A stretch of 25,944 nt of DNA. It comes from Paratrimastix pyriformis (taxonomy: Eukaryota; Preaxostyla; Paratrimastigidae). The notes beneath the pieces were generated by a model. That model was not told where the DNA came from and made no database searches. It saw only the letters and a program-made list of their open reading frames with translations. Positions 1 to 8,485 of this stretch are shown piece by piece. The translations under genes and the position numbers were made by a program. Positions within the stretch are counted from its first letter, which is position 1. Every line of letters begins with the position of its first letter. The stretch is taken from positions 1 to 25,944 of the forward strand of contig JAPMOS010000345.1 of the NCBI GenBank assembly GCA_027972325.1. The letters run 5' to 3'.

Positions 1-129
1 CCCGTATGGTGGCTCCTCCCGGCCGGGGCCCGCCTGGTGGCGGGGCCGCCCAGTGATGGGTGTGGGTGATGGGGAGGTGCTCAGGGGCGGGTGGGGCGGG
101 TCGTGGGCCCTGGGCGGCCGCTACGGCGT

Positions 130-830
130 GGCCGGGGCGCGGGGCCTGCGGCAGCGCTGCGCCGTTGCGCATGGTCATGAGCGCGAGGGCGTCCCGAACC
201 AGAAGGGTCGAGACGGAGGAGAGGGCCCGCTGGAGGTCGGTTCGCGCGGCAGGGGTCGGCCGGTGTCAGCCGCGACAGGGCCTGGCATGTGGCCGGGGCA
301 CGGTCCCTCGGGCCGACAAGATCACCGGCACCGCGCGGCAGGGCTGCCCGGTGGCCTCCGTGACGGCCTGGCAGAGGGCGACGTAGTGGGCCGCCTTGGC
401 CGCCGCCCGCGCCGGCCAGTCGTGGGTCTGGCCAGTGATGGCCACGTCGAGCAGCCACCAGGTGCCGTCAGAGCCACGGGACTGCAACACCAGGTCGGGG
501 TGCACGTCGCGGAGGGCGGCGGGGAGCTTGGCCAGCAGGGTGGGTGGGAAGGCGGGCGCACAGTTGGTTGCCGACACGCCCATATAATGCCGCGTGACCC
601 AGTCGCGTTGCCCGCCGAACCAGGCCAGAGTCGGCGGACCACACGGTCGTGGCGGGCCGTGTAGAAGTCGTGGTACCTGCCGCAGCCGGACAGCAGGTGG
701 GACATGGTCTCGGGGCCGCCGTGGCAGAGTGGGCAGGTGACCCCACCGGGGGCGTCGCCGGCAGATGCTGAGGCCTTCCGCGCGTATCGGCACCGAATGG
801 TTTGCAGGGTGGGGAAGGTGCCGAACAGCA
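130..830 (-). pseudogene. C-terminal Cys/His knuckle and restriction-like endonuclease of LINE-1
   Basis: After VRRLVWLLFGTFPTLQTIRCRY, a C-P-L-C-(x8)-H-(x4)-C pattern (CPLCHGG, then MSHLLSGC, about 745-690) forms the knuckle found just before the nuclease in R2-type LINEs. The nuclease then shows HPDLVLQ (about 510-490), WWLLDVAITG (about 460-430), AAAKAAHYVAL (about 405-370) and VPVILSARGTVP (about 325-290). This is the PD...(D/E)xK arrangement with the hydrophobic V-x-P-V-hh-x-x-x-G ending. A further segment, LQRALSSVSTLLVRDALALM (about 225-165), matches the closing helices of this family and resembles fragment D. The domain nicks target DNA to prime reverse transcription. At least two frame switches interrupt it. 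Confidence 0.8.
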
Positions 831-1129
831 GCCAGACGAGCCGGCGCACCTTCCAGTCGGGGGCGGCCTGCTGGCGCCAGGCGGGCGCAGCCAGCTTTGC
901 TCGAGGCCGTCCAGGGTGACCCCGAGGAGAATCGGCTGCGCCGGGGGCCCAGCCGCGGGCCTCCTCCTCGCACTGGAGGGCCTGGCAGAATCCCGGGCCA
1001 CCGCGAGCGTGAAGGGTCGGGTGGGGTACGGCAACGGGGCGTCCTTGGGGCCCGAGGGCGGAAGGGCATCTCGGCGGGCAGGCCAAGCCCTGTTGGATGG
1101 GGGTGGCGGGCCGGCCTTGTCGGTGGGGG

Positions 1130-1610
1130 CGGGGCTGCCGCGGCCTCGCCGGCCAGCCGGTCGGCCTGCAAATTGCCCCACAGGTGGGGGCAGCCGGGGC
1201 CACCGCGTCCCGTGGGAGGGCACGTGATGGCAGAGGAGGCGCGGCCACCGGGAGACCAGCTCGTCCCGGAGTCGGAGGACCTCCTGCTGCGACTGGGTCA
1301 GGCAGGTGGCGCGGCACAGGGCACCGAGGGCGTACTCGCTGTCCGACAGCAGCAGCACGCACCGGTCTCGGCCGACTCCCGGCCGAGGTCGATGGCCAGC
1401 CGGATGGCCTCGATCTCGGCCTGGGCGTTGCTTGTGGGCCACTGGAGGGTGCGGCGCAACGACAGTGCGCGGCCGTCGGGGTGGATCAGGACCGCGGCGG
1501 CGCCCGCGGAGCTGGCCCTCAGGGCCGCACTCGAAGGACCCGTCGGTGTAGACCTGGATGGCATCGGCGGGCATGGCGCGGAGGACATCGACAACTTTCA
1601 TCAGGCGCAG
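1130..1610 (-). pseudogene. RNase H domain of LINE-1
   Basis: The canonical RNase H1 blocks occur in order: IQVYTDGSFECG (about 1565-1528, first Asp), AAAVLIHPDGRAL, NAQAEIEAIRLAIDLG (Glu, about 1430-1390), LLLSDSEYALGAL (second Asp, about 1355-1318), the H-x-P-S-H-G loop (about 1235) and NLQADRLAGEA (final Asp, about 1185-1150). All four acidic positions are visible, though they fall in two alternating minus frames. RNase H removes RNA from the cDNA hybrid. It is common in I/R1/Tad-type LINEs but rare in elements with a C-terminal restriction-like endonuclease, which makes this combination notable. Confidence 0.85.
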
Positions 1611-2109
1611 CTCCTTGCGGCGCACGGGCTCGGGGTCACTGCCCCGGCAGCGGGGAACAGTCGGCCACCCCGGATCAGGTGGCTGGTCAGCAGCCACCCG
1701 CCCTGGCCCGCGCCAGAGTGAACGAGTGGCGTGTCTGCGCCTCGGCCAGCCACTGCCAGAGGCTGCGCGGGGGTGGGGCGCCACGGGCCCCTTCTGGTGG
1801 GGGCGGCGGCGGGCGGGTTGCGGGGTATCGTGGGTCGGGCGGCGGCCGCCAGGGCCCGGGCCATGGCGTTGGGGCGCTCCCACTGGGCGATGAACTGGCC
1901 GTTGGGGGGCGGGGTGAGGAGCCGGGCGATCAGGCAGAGGTGGGCTTGGCGCAGGGAGGCCTCGATCCTCGGGAGGCCCGGGCCTTGGCCGTGGAAGAGA
2001 AGTCGCGCGGGACACCGGGAAGAAGCGTTTGTCGGTCCTCAGTGGGCGACCCGTGAGCCATGCGGAGGCGTACCGGGCCAGGTCGTCCTCGAGGGCGCGG
2101 CACTGCTCC

Positions 2110-3260
2110 GTCGATGGACAAATCGCCGTCATGCCATAGAGTAGCGTCGGAAGGCCCATTCCCTGACGCACTCGATTTTCGCCAGGGGCGGCAGAGCGCA
2201 GGCATGGATGCGGGCCAGCCGGTCGTTCCAGGAGGCCGTGATGCGCTGGAGGTGGTCGTCCCAGGAGCCGTCGAAGCGCACGGTGTATCCCAGGTAGGTG
2301 TAGGTGGTGGTGTCGCCCATGGCCGGGATGGGCTGACCTTGGAGCTGCAGGAGGAAGCCCGTCTGGGCGTGGCCCTTGTCGGCGGCCAGGATGGCGCATT
2401 TCTTCGCATTCAGGCGCAGCCGGGCCCAGGCCAGGAAGGCCTCCAGCCTGTCGCAGAGCACCCGCAGGGCCGCGTCGCTGGCGGCGGTCACCACGAGATC
2501 GTCGGCAAAGGCCTGGCAGCTGGCGGCGGTGGTGGGGTCCCCGGCCAGGCCGGCACCCAGCGGGCCCAGGGTCGGGTCGGGCAGCTCGAGCCAGCGGAGG
2601 AGCGGATCAAGGGCGAGGAGGAACACCACCGGGCTCAGTGCGTCGCCTTGTTTGACCCCCCTTTCAAGAGCGATTGGGGGGAGGGGCTCGTCGGGGCGGC
2701 CCCGGTCGTAGCAGTCCCGCCAGGTCATGGAGAGCCCCTGGTAGAGCTCGAGGATGGCCGCCTGCAGGTGGCCGGGGATGCCGGCCAATCTCAGGCCTTT
2801 CCGGATGACATACGCTTCCACCGACCCGAAGGCATTCGTCAAATCCAGAAAAAGTAGGCGCAGAGGGTCCCCGGCCACCCGCCGGCTCTCCATGGTGGCC
2901 AGCAGGGTGCTGACGTGGAGCAACGGGCCGAGCGCCGGCGCGAAGCCGTGCTGAGAGGGGGCGAGTCGGCCCGGATGGCCGAGGAAGTCCGTGAGGCGGT
3001 GCGCCAGGATGCCGCTGTACAGTTAGGGCCACGTGGCGCCAACTCGAGACGGCCGTGGGGTCCTTGCCTCGCTTCAGGAGTAGCACGGCCGTGCTCGCGC
3101 GCCAGCGGGCAGGGGTGGACTTGGTCTGCCAGCAGGCACGGAGGAGAGCCACCAGCGCGCCGAGGAGGGCCGGGTCCTTGACTAGGTGCTTGAGGGCGTC
3201 GATGCCGGCCCCGTCGCTGCCAGGCGCGGTGTGGGGTGCGGCCTTGCCGACCTGGTCGAC
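2110..3260 (-). pseudogene. LINE-type reverse transcriptase domain of LINE-1
   Basis: Motifs in order on the minus strand are an entry region with APGSDGAGIDALKHL and LLLKRGKDPTAVSSWR (about 3230-3040), motif A LFLDLTNAFGSVEA (about 2855-2810), motif B RGVKQGDALSPVVFLLALD (about 2665-2605) and motif C QAFADDLVVTA (about 2520-2485). TYTYLGYTV marks the start of the thumb (about 2310-2280). The catalytic aspartates are all present: one in motif A and two in FADD. The open stretch 2923-2129 covers motifs A to C in one frame. The GVKQGD form of motif B and FADD are typical of R2/CRE/R1-like LINEs and unlike Penelope RTs, which have other boxes. The polymerase would copy element RNA at the nicked target. 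Confidence 0.9.
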
Positions 3261-4084
3261 CACTTCTTGCTCGGAAATGTCGGCCTCGAGGGCCGCCGCC
3301 TCGGCCGGGGTGAGGGGCGGGGTTGTCGCTGCCAGGGTCGCCCACGGGATGCCGGGGGTGGGAGGCTCGGGGCCACCAGAGGCGGCCTCACGGCTGTGGT
3401 GCTCGTTGAGCTGTTGCCAGGAGATGGGGCAGGGCGGCCGCTGGGTGTCGCCGGCCAAGGTGGCAAAGAATCTGCGCCTGTTCTTGAAGAACAAAGACAA
3501 CTGTTGGCGCGCGGCCGTGCGGGCAGCTGCGGTCCGTGTCCGGACTCGGGCCGTGGCCAGGTTCGCCCGGGCCTTGCGCCAGGAGAAGGAGGCGAGGGGT
3601 GCGTGCTGGGGACGGCGCGTCGCGTGGCCCAGTGCGCGCAGTCGGATCTGGAGGCGGCGCACCCGCTCGCGGGCGGCCCGCAGTGGCCCCGAGGTGCGGG
3701 GCGCGGGGGCCTGGTGGGGTGGGGGCGCCTGGCCGGAGTCCGCTGGGCCAGGACGGGGATGACTGCCTCGAGGATGGCCTCCGGGTCGGTCAGGTGGCAG
3801 CGGCCCGGAGCGAGGTGCGCTCCTGGTCGGAGAGCGCGGCTGCCTCGGGCCTGGGAGGGCGACGCTGCCGGAGGGGTCCCTGCTGAGGTTGTCGATGAGG
3901 AGCCTCGGCCGGCGGTTGGGGCCTCGGGTGGGAAGGTGTGGAGAAGGGGTCCATGTGTCACCGTGCAGCCGGTTACGGCCGTGGCGAGGTCGGTGCGGAT
4001 CGGGGCGACAAGATGCAGGTGAGCACGGTGGAGCTTGAGGCGAGCGAGGAGGGAGCAGAGGGCCCCTACAGTCTGTTTGACGGT

Positions 4085-4330
4085 GACGGGTTTGCGGAAG
4101 CCGCAGCCAGAGTCCGGGCGGTGCAGGAGGTCCTCCAGCTGCCTGATCTGCTCCAGCGGGGGCCCCAGCACGCGGCCAGGAGGTGCCACCGGTGGCCCTG
4201 GGTCTGCTGTGCGCCCCGGCGAGCAGGCCGTTGTGCTGGAGGACCCGGTGGGTGAGGTTGACAGTCGTTCCGACATACACATGGCGTCTTCGGTCGGAGA
4301 GCAGGTACAGGGTGGGTACCTTGCCCTCCA
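4085..4330 (-). pseudogene. SLX1-like GIY-YIG nuclease domain of LINE-1
   Basis: Read on the minus strand, TLYLLS supplies the GIY strand and HVYVGTT the YIG strand. NLTHRVLQHNG follows, with the catalytic-type Arg and the QHNG signature typical of SLX1-type nucleases. After a frame switch near 4190 comes VLGPPLEQIRQLEDLL, whose Glu occupies the place of the family's metal-binding Glu. GIY-YIG domains cleave DNA with a single-metal mechanism. In retroelements they are best known from Penelope-like elements, but the polymerase downstream here is clearly LINE-type (FADD box, RGVKQGDALSP box). The domain probably supplies, or once supplied, a nicking activity in target cleavage. Identification of the fold is strong; the functional role is inference. 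Confidence 0.75.
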
Positions 4331-4694
4331 TGCTCGTGTGGCGGGGTGGCCCGGTCGGGGTGTTGGGTGCTTGGCGGGAGAGGTGGAGGCAGCTGGTGGC
4401 GGCCGCGCACTGGGAGGGGGGTGGCTGGCTCCAGGGTGGTGGCGGGGGCGGGGGACCAGGCACCGGACCCGACTTGTCGGTGGTCCCCGACTTAGTGGCG
4501 AAAGGGCGGCCATCGGCAAGGGCGAGCTGGGCCATGGGCATGCTGTTGGGAAGGATGAATACGGTCTCGGGGGTAGCCCATGGCGTTTGTCGGTGGGAGA
4601 GTGCTCGCTGGTCCGCGCATCCCGGGGCGGATCGGTCGCACAGTTCTGGCTCGGGCGTTCCTCAGGGGTTGGAGAGCCTCCACCTGTGCCCAGG

Positions 4695-5228
4695 TCAGTG
4701 GGATCCCCGTGGGGCCTCGGCGGCGGGATCCCCTCGGGCTCGCCGCCTTCTCTGCGTGGCACCGCGAGGCCCAGTCTCGGCCTCGTCGTCGTCGTCGGTC
4801 TCGGTGTTCTCCGCGCGGATGGCCGTTGCCCCCGCGGGTGTGGCCGCCGCCGCCCGCTGCAACCCCGCCCGCCCGAGGCGGGGCGCCCCTGCCGCCGTGG
4901 GGCTGACTGTTGAAGGCGCTTGCGGGAGTCGTGGGCTCGTCGCCTCTGGCGGGAGGTTGAGCCGCGCCGCCGTGGCCTTCGACCAGGCCACACGTGTGCT
5001 CGCGCCGGCTCGGGCCGCCGTGGCATCCTCCAGCGAGGAGAACACCGCCCAAGCTTGGCCCTCACGGGAGGTTCGGACTGCGGTGGGGGCAGGGGTGAGG
5101 CCATCCGGGGCTCCGTCGGGGAAGTAGAGCTCGAACGGGCCCCCTCGGCCTGTGGCCGGCCGGTCGGTGTCCCCTGTTGGCGTGCCGGGTGTGTGTCGGC
5201 GACGGCGGGCCTCCACCTCCCCCGGCAT
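4695..5228 (-). pseudogene. N-terminal ORF segment of LINE-1 with a conserved W-A-x-F domain
   Basis: An ATG at 5228-5226 opens 177 codons. Residues about 28-95 hold a compact domain: an F-x-L-Y-F-P-x-G strand, then W-A-V-F-S-S, an Ala-rich helix, T-R-V-A-W-S-K and T-A-A-R-L. The same pattern recurs in fragment A at 8117-8434, which makes it a conserved LINE domain rather than chance coding. An acidic stretch (ETETDDDDEAET region) and an Arg-rich tail follow. I do not recognise the fold; an ORF1-like RNA-binding role is a guess. The frame ends before the GIY-YIG block, and coding character continues in another frame (for example PLTWAQVEAL near 4710-4680). The start choice rests on this being the first ATG of the conserved frame. 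Confidence 0.6.
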
Positions 5229-5388
5229 TGGCGTCCTTTTGAATTCAAATCCGAGCGTCCCGTTGGATGGAAATCTGCTCGGAAAATGACGATCTTGATG
5301 GAGACGTCAGCAACTTCGTCATGATGCATGCCGAAATTAAACGCCTTCCCCGGCACTATTCTCAGTTCAACACGATTTACGCAGGGCT

Positions 5389-5991
5389 ATGGCCTGCGAA
5401 ATCACTGCGGTGAATGATGATCTGGACGACGCAACCATTGCTTTTATTGAAAAACATGCTTCTATTCTTGATGAAGAAGATCCATTTCTGTGCTTTATTG
5501 ACGAGCTCGACGATCATCGAGCTATCTTCCGGAGCATGGACCAGCTGAGCCGTCTTTCCTTCACTTCTACCATGATCCCTGAGTTTGGCAAACTTTTTGG
5601 GTATTTGGTGGCCTCTGAGAAGCGCATCCCGTCGACCAAGTTGCTTCAGCGCATCAGTTTGAGCATTCTACGGTCGGCGGGGGGCGATCAATCTCTGTGC
5701 TGCCAAAAGCTTGCGCAATTGATTCAATTCATTTGTGGTGCCACCATTTTCAATTTGGAGTCTTCCAGCAAGCCCGTTACTGTATCGCGAGTATCGATGG
5801 CGACCCCGTTCCCGCCGACCTGTGGCTTCGGTGAACCCGTCCACTGCTTCGCCGCAATCCGGCCTGTGTCCAAAGTCACCGAGCACTGTCAAACAGCCTC
5901 CCGGAAAAGTGACCGCACATTGCATCGACCCCTCAGCTGCCCCGCTTCAGCTTGGAGGTGGTACGAGTCGGCCACGTCCGCCATCCCCTGA
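5389..5991 (+). CDS. Gag/ORF1-like helical protein of element E1
   Basis: The frame opens with MACEITAVNDDLDD and runs 200 codons. Residues about 10-125 are predicted mostly helical and acidic, with the core DPFLCFIDEL (residues about 43-52) and MIPEFGKLFGY (about 75-85). The E2 protein has DPFLRFLNRD and MLPELAKLFGY at the same spacing, followed in both by a run of alternating charged and hydrophobic helices ending at NLES or DLES. The AT-richer, well-formed codon use here contrasts with the surrounding GC-rich DNA and supports real coding. Beyond residue about 130 the sequence becomes low-complexity and the element looks broken. I do not recognise a named family; a nucleic-acid-binding or capsid-like role is inference from architecture only. 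Confidence 0.5.
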   Translation: MACEITAVNDDLDDATIAFIEKHASILDEEDPFLCFIDELDDHRAIFRSMDQLSRLSFTSTMIPEFGKLFGYLVASEKRIPSTKLLQRISLSILRSAGGDQSLCCQKLAQLIQFICGATIFNLESSSKPVTVSRVSMATPFPPTCGFGEPVHCFAAIRPVSKVTEHCQTASRKSDRTLHRPLSCPASAWRWYESATSAIP

Positions 5992-6125
5992 ACCTTCGCC
6001 AGCAAAGAAGAAGGACAGGGTTGAGGAGAAAGGCTGACAGCAATCCTTTGCTGTGCGCCCTGCTGTTGCCCACCAGCAGCCCGCGCCGGTCGGGAATCCG
6101 TTCGCCAGGGTGCCGCCCCCAGCCC

Positions 6126-6310
6126 CACTGCATCTGCAGCAGCCCCCACTGCATCTGCACCAGCCCCACTGCATCTGCACCAGCCCCCACTGCGACTCCC
6201 ACTGTGGCCCCTGCCCATGCCCCTGCCCCTGCCCCTGCCCCTGCCCCTGCCCATGTTGCCCCTGCCCATGTTGCCCTGCCCATGCTGCCCCTGCCCATGC
6301 TGCCCCTGCG
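6126..6310 (+). repeat. Short tandem repeats in the Pro/Ala-rich part of E1
   Basis: Three copies of an approximately 24-base unit containing CCACTGCATCTGCA occur at 6126-6195. A hexanucleotide-like run of CCCCTG/CCCATG units follows at about 6208-6305. Both are open in several frames and would encode Pro/Ala-rich sequence, so long reading frames across this stretch on either strand are not evidence of separate genes. Confidence 0.85.
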
Positions 6311-6735
6311 CTTGTCCCTGCCCCAGCGCAAGGGCTTCTTGCCACGCCGAAGGGAGCCTCGCTCTGCCCCACGGATCTGGGGTTGAAGGGGAGCGGGGCG
6401 GCTCGAGTGCCCGCGGGACCGGACGGGCCGCGGAGGCGGGACTTTGGATGGTGGATCCGCCAACAACACGCCCCGATGTTCGTGTTCCGCACCAGTACCA
6501 GATGGTACATGGGGACGCGGATGCCCAACGCCCAAGAAGTCCCAATGTAAGGGAATTGTGTTCCTTTCGGTTCAATCTTTTGTCCCGTTGTTCAGTCTTT
6601 TCCCTGATTTATCTCCTCGATCCACCCTATTCCTTGGTCCCCTCCCCCCCCGTTCTTTTCTACCTCTCCCTGTCACCATAGCCCCCGCCCCTAGCCCTAG
6701 TTGCCCGCAGAATTGCGGGGGACATGGGAGGGACT

Positions 6736-6766
6736 GGGGGTCATGTTACCCCCCGGCTTCGGCCGG
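6736..6766 (+). other. Tandem 3' hairpins of element E1
   Basis: The first hairpin is GGGGGT, a six-base loop CATGTT, then ACCCCC. The second follows at once: CCGGC, a TTCG tetraloop, GCCGG (6753-6766). The pair sits about 40 bases before the (CA)8 junction. The same two hairpins in the same order occur at the end of E2. TTCG tetraloops are exceptionally stable in RNA, so this could be a 3' RNA recognition or processing signal; that role is inferred. Confidence 0.6.
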
Positions 6767-6806
6767 AATCGGGAGTTTTGCATCTCTATGTTGCAAACAT
6801 GTATGA

Positions 6807-6822
6807 CACACACACACACACA
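6807..6822. repeat. (CA)8 microsatellite between E1 and E2
   Basis: Eight perfect CA units separate the end of E1 from the start of E2. Confidence 0.98.
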
Positions 6823-7375
6823 AATTAAACGCAATGATGATCCGTTTCTGCGCTTCCTGAACCGCGACATCTCTGAAAAGCATCTCCGCTATACGGATCT
6901 GGACAGCGATTTCAAGGTGCTTACGCAAAAGATGCTTCCTGAGCTTGCGAAATTGTTTGGGTACATCACTGTTCACAAGCAGCGGGTCGTCTCCAGAGCA
7001 TTGCTGAAGACGATCGTTGAAATGCTCGGCAGCCTCGAGCGAGAAATGCTCGTTTCGTCTATGACTGACTTCTTTTATCAAGTGCTTGGCTCTGTCACGT
7101 GGCATGCTGGACAATCGGACTTGGAGAGTATCTCATCGGAATCGTCCGAGGAGCTCCCAATGAGTATGCGTTTTGGTGGTCCCGCAGCCTCATCCAACCG
7201 CTCTTTGAAACCGTCTGATTCGTCACGTCACACAACCTCAATGAGTGGGTGTCGGCCGACATCATGTATCACCACCCCACCCCGTCAATTGGGTGGAGGT
7301 CCGCCACACCTCGCAGCCCTCCTTCTCCGAAGTCGCTCTCGGGCTCCAAGAAAGGACGGGCTGCCAACCCCTTGA
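6823..7375 (+). CDS. Gag/ORF1-like helical protein of element E2 (5' end uncertain)
   Basis: Coding character starts right after the CA tract with NDDPFLRFLNRDISEK. It continues through MLPELAKLFGYITVHKQR and RALLKTIVEMLGSLE, reaching DLESISSESSEE, after which the sequence turns into a Ser/Pro-rich tail. The helical core of about 100 residues matches the E1 protein in motif order and spacing. No ATG lies between the CA tract and the conserved core, so either the start was lost on insertion or it comes from an upstream exon or leader. The function is unknown; the small helical core plus disordered basic/Pro tail is typical of Gag and ORF1 proteins. Confidence 0.5.
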
Positions 7376-8006
7376 GGTCACCACTGTGCACCCCTGCGGT
7401 CCCGGCCCCTTCGGGAACCCGTTTGCACATCAACCGGCGGCGCCACCGCCCCGTCCACCCCGGTTCCTGACCCAGTGGTCGCCAAGCCGCCTGCGAGCTC
7501 CCGCACCCCAGCCCCAGCCTCGGCGAAGGGGTGAGCCCGGAGGCAGAAGTCGATCGCCCCTGCAGTGGTGCCCCTGCCCCTGCTGTCCCTGTTGTTGTGC
7601 CCCTTGTCTGTGTCTGGCCCTGCCATGGCTGACACCAAGGCGCCTGATCCCGCTGCCGTGGCGCCGGCTGCTTCCGCTGCTGTTCGCAAGATTGGTGCCG
7701 CCGACCTGGTCCCCAGCCGGGGGGATCATGATGTGGGGAAGGAGCCAGTGTGGGGACGGTGGATCAGGGGACCATCCAAGTTGAGCTACCGGTCATTCCG
7801 GTGCTGGTGGATGGGCAGTAGCCCCCTCAGGCTGGCGCGAGTGCTTCTCGTATTAACTTTCGTTTTCTCTGTTCTTCGGTCCCCCGCCCCTCATTCTGTC
7901 ATGTCCTCTTTGTTCCATTTTGTATGCGAGTTGATGTTTCCTTGCGAGTTTCCAGTCTCTCTCTTCCTCCCGATGCCCCCTGTGCACCTTCCCCTGGAGG
8001 GAGCGC

Positions 8007-8035
8007 TGGGGTGCATTTACCCACGGCTTCGGCCG
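8007..8035 (+). other. Tandem 3' hairpins of element E2
   Basis: GGGT, a six-base loop GCATTT and ACCC form the first stem. CGGC-TTCG-GCCG (8024-8035) forms the second. Order, loop size and the TTCG tetraloop match the E1 pair at 6736-6766. Confidence 0.6.
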
Positions 8036-8104
8036 GACCAACGGTTTTCATTCACTATTTCTCAGTTCGATTATGTCGTGCTGTTTAGGTGATTGAATAG
8101 TATA

Positions 8105-8116
8105 ACACACACACAC
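8105..8116. repeat. (AC)6 microsatellite between E2 and LINE fragment A
   Basis: Six AC units lie exactly at the junction of a plus-strand element (E2) and a minus-strand LINE fragment. Confidence 0.95.
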
Positions 8117-8433
8117 GGGCCTCCACGCGAATGCCGAGGCGCTCGGCAGTTGACTTGGCCCACATCGCCTTCCGGGTGGCCGTCTGCATCGCCGATTCGG
8201 CTTCGGCGCGGCTCGCGAAGGACGCCCACGTCCACCCTGCGGCTCCAGACAGCGACGGGCTTGGGCCCCATCTCCTGGCGGCCCCGGGGGTAGAAGATCA
8301 CGAAGTCCTCGCTGCTGCGGGGCCGGTTGTGGTTGAGCGGTGCGCCCGTGTGGTCCTGGTGTTCCTCCTCGGGCGTGTTGGTGGTGGCCTGGTCGCTCGG
8401 GGAGGGGGCTGACGTCTGCGGGTGAGGCGGGCC

Positions 8434-8434
<1 letters not shown>
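8117..8434 (-). mobile_element. LINE fragment A: N-terminal conserved domain
   Basis: On the minus strand this 318-bp piece encodes an acidic/polar lead-in (TNTPEEEHQDHTGAPLNHN), then SSEDFVIFYPRG, WSRRVDVG and, after one frame switch near 8231, WASFASRAEAESAMQTA, ATRKAMWAKSTAERLGI. The pattern F-x-x-Y-P-x-G ... W-A-x-F-x-S ... T-R-x-x-W-x-K-x-T-A-x-R-L matches the N-terminal domain of LINE-1 (5160-4960). It is therefore a piece of a sister element, cut at both ends by CA tracts. No other part of that element is attached to it. Confidence 0.65.

Positions 8435-8483
<49 letters not shown>
8435..8483. repeat. (AC)n microsatellite, 49 bp
   Basis: A perfect AC tract lies between fragment A and the 3' end of element B. 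Confidence 0.98.

Positions 8484-8485
<2 letters not shown>

Larger units (their letters stand above)
1..5330 (-). mobile_element. LINE-1: non-LTR retrotransposon with GIY-YIG, RT, RNase H and restriction-like endonuclease
   Basis: Conserved blocks run on the minus strand in this order: N-terminal domain (about 5160-4960), GIY-YIG nuclease (4320-4085), reverse transcriptase (about 3260-2110), RNase H (1610-1130), Cys/His knuckle (about 745-670) and a restriction-like endonuclease (about 520-130). RT with C-terminal knuckle and restriction-like nuclease is the known layout of R2/CRE-type LINEs, while RNase H is unusual there apart from Dualen-type elements. The blocks lie in all three minus frames with at least ten switches, so this copy is broken or the sequence carries indel errors. 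The 5' end lies near 5330, just before element E1. The 3' end is at or beyond the left window edge, because the frame is still open there. Transposition would be by target-primed reverse transcription; that is family knowledge, not seen here. Confidence 0.85.
5335..6806 (+). mobile_element. Small element E1 (Gag/ORF1-like protein plus hairpin-ended 3' UTR)
   Basis: This unit starts where LINE-1 ends and finishes at the (CA)8 tract at 6807. It holds one N-terminal helical protein, then Pro/Ala-rich coding-like sequence with short tandem repeats. A pyrimidine-rich 3' region (about 6550-6700) and two adjacent hairpins at 6736-6766 follow. The neighbour E2 has the same order and related sequence, so the two are members of one family. 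No reverse transcriptase is visible, so it would be non-autonomous. Whether it derives from an LTR-element gag or from a LINE ORF1 cannot be decided from sequence. The downstream coding part looks broken. Confidence 0.55.
6823..8104 (+). mobile_element. Small element E2, related to E1
   Basis: E2 repeats the E1 plan: a helical protein, a Pro-rich stretch with GNPFA (E1 also has GNPFA at the matching place), a pyrimidine-rich 3' UTR (about 7840-7990), two hairpins (8007-8035) and then an (AC)6 tract. The boundaries are set by the (CA)8 and (AC)6 tracts. The 5' leader seen in E1 is missing, so E2 may begin inside the coding part. It looks broken and would be non-autonomous. Divergence from E1 at protein level is high, so the family is old or diverse even though the 3' hairpins are nearly the same. 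Confidence 0.55.

Noticed and set aside
4085-4330. Assignment of LINE-1 to Penelope-like elements because of GIY-YIG
   Set aside because: The RT boxes (RGVKQGDALSP, FADD), RNase H and C-terminal restriction-like nuclease are LINE features not found in Penelope-like elements.
81-4500. Long plus-strand reading frames opposite LINE-1 and LINE-2
   Set aside because: GC-rich DNA has few stops. These frames are antisense to clear RT, RNase H and nuclease motifs and contain no motifs of their own.
5335-6832. AAATTAAACGC shared by the start of E1 (5335) and the start of E2 (6822), as a possible terminal repeat
   Set aside because: Only 11 bases, with no extension. It may be family sequence or chance and cannot define an LTR.
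5355-8071. Similarity of CACTATTCTCAGTTC (5355) and CACTATTTCTCAGTTC (8054) as LTR ends of one element spanning E1 and E2
   Set aside because: The match is about 15 bases and the flanks do not align. E1 and E2 are better explained as two related units separated by (CA)8.
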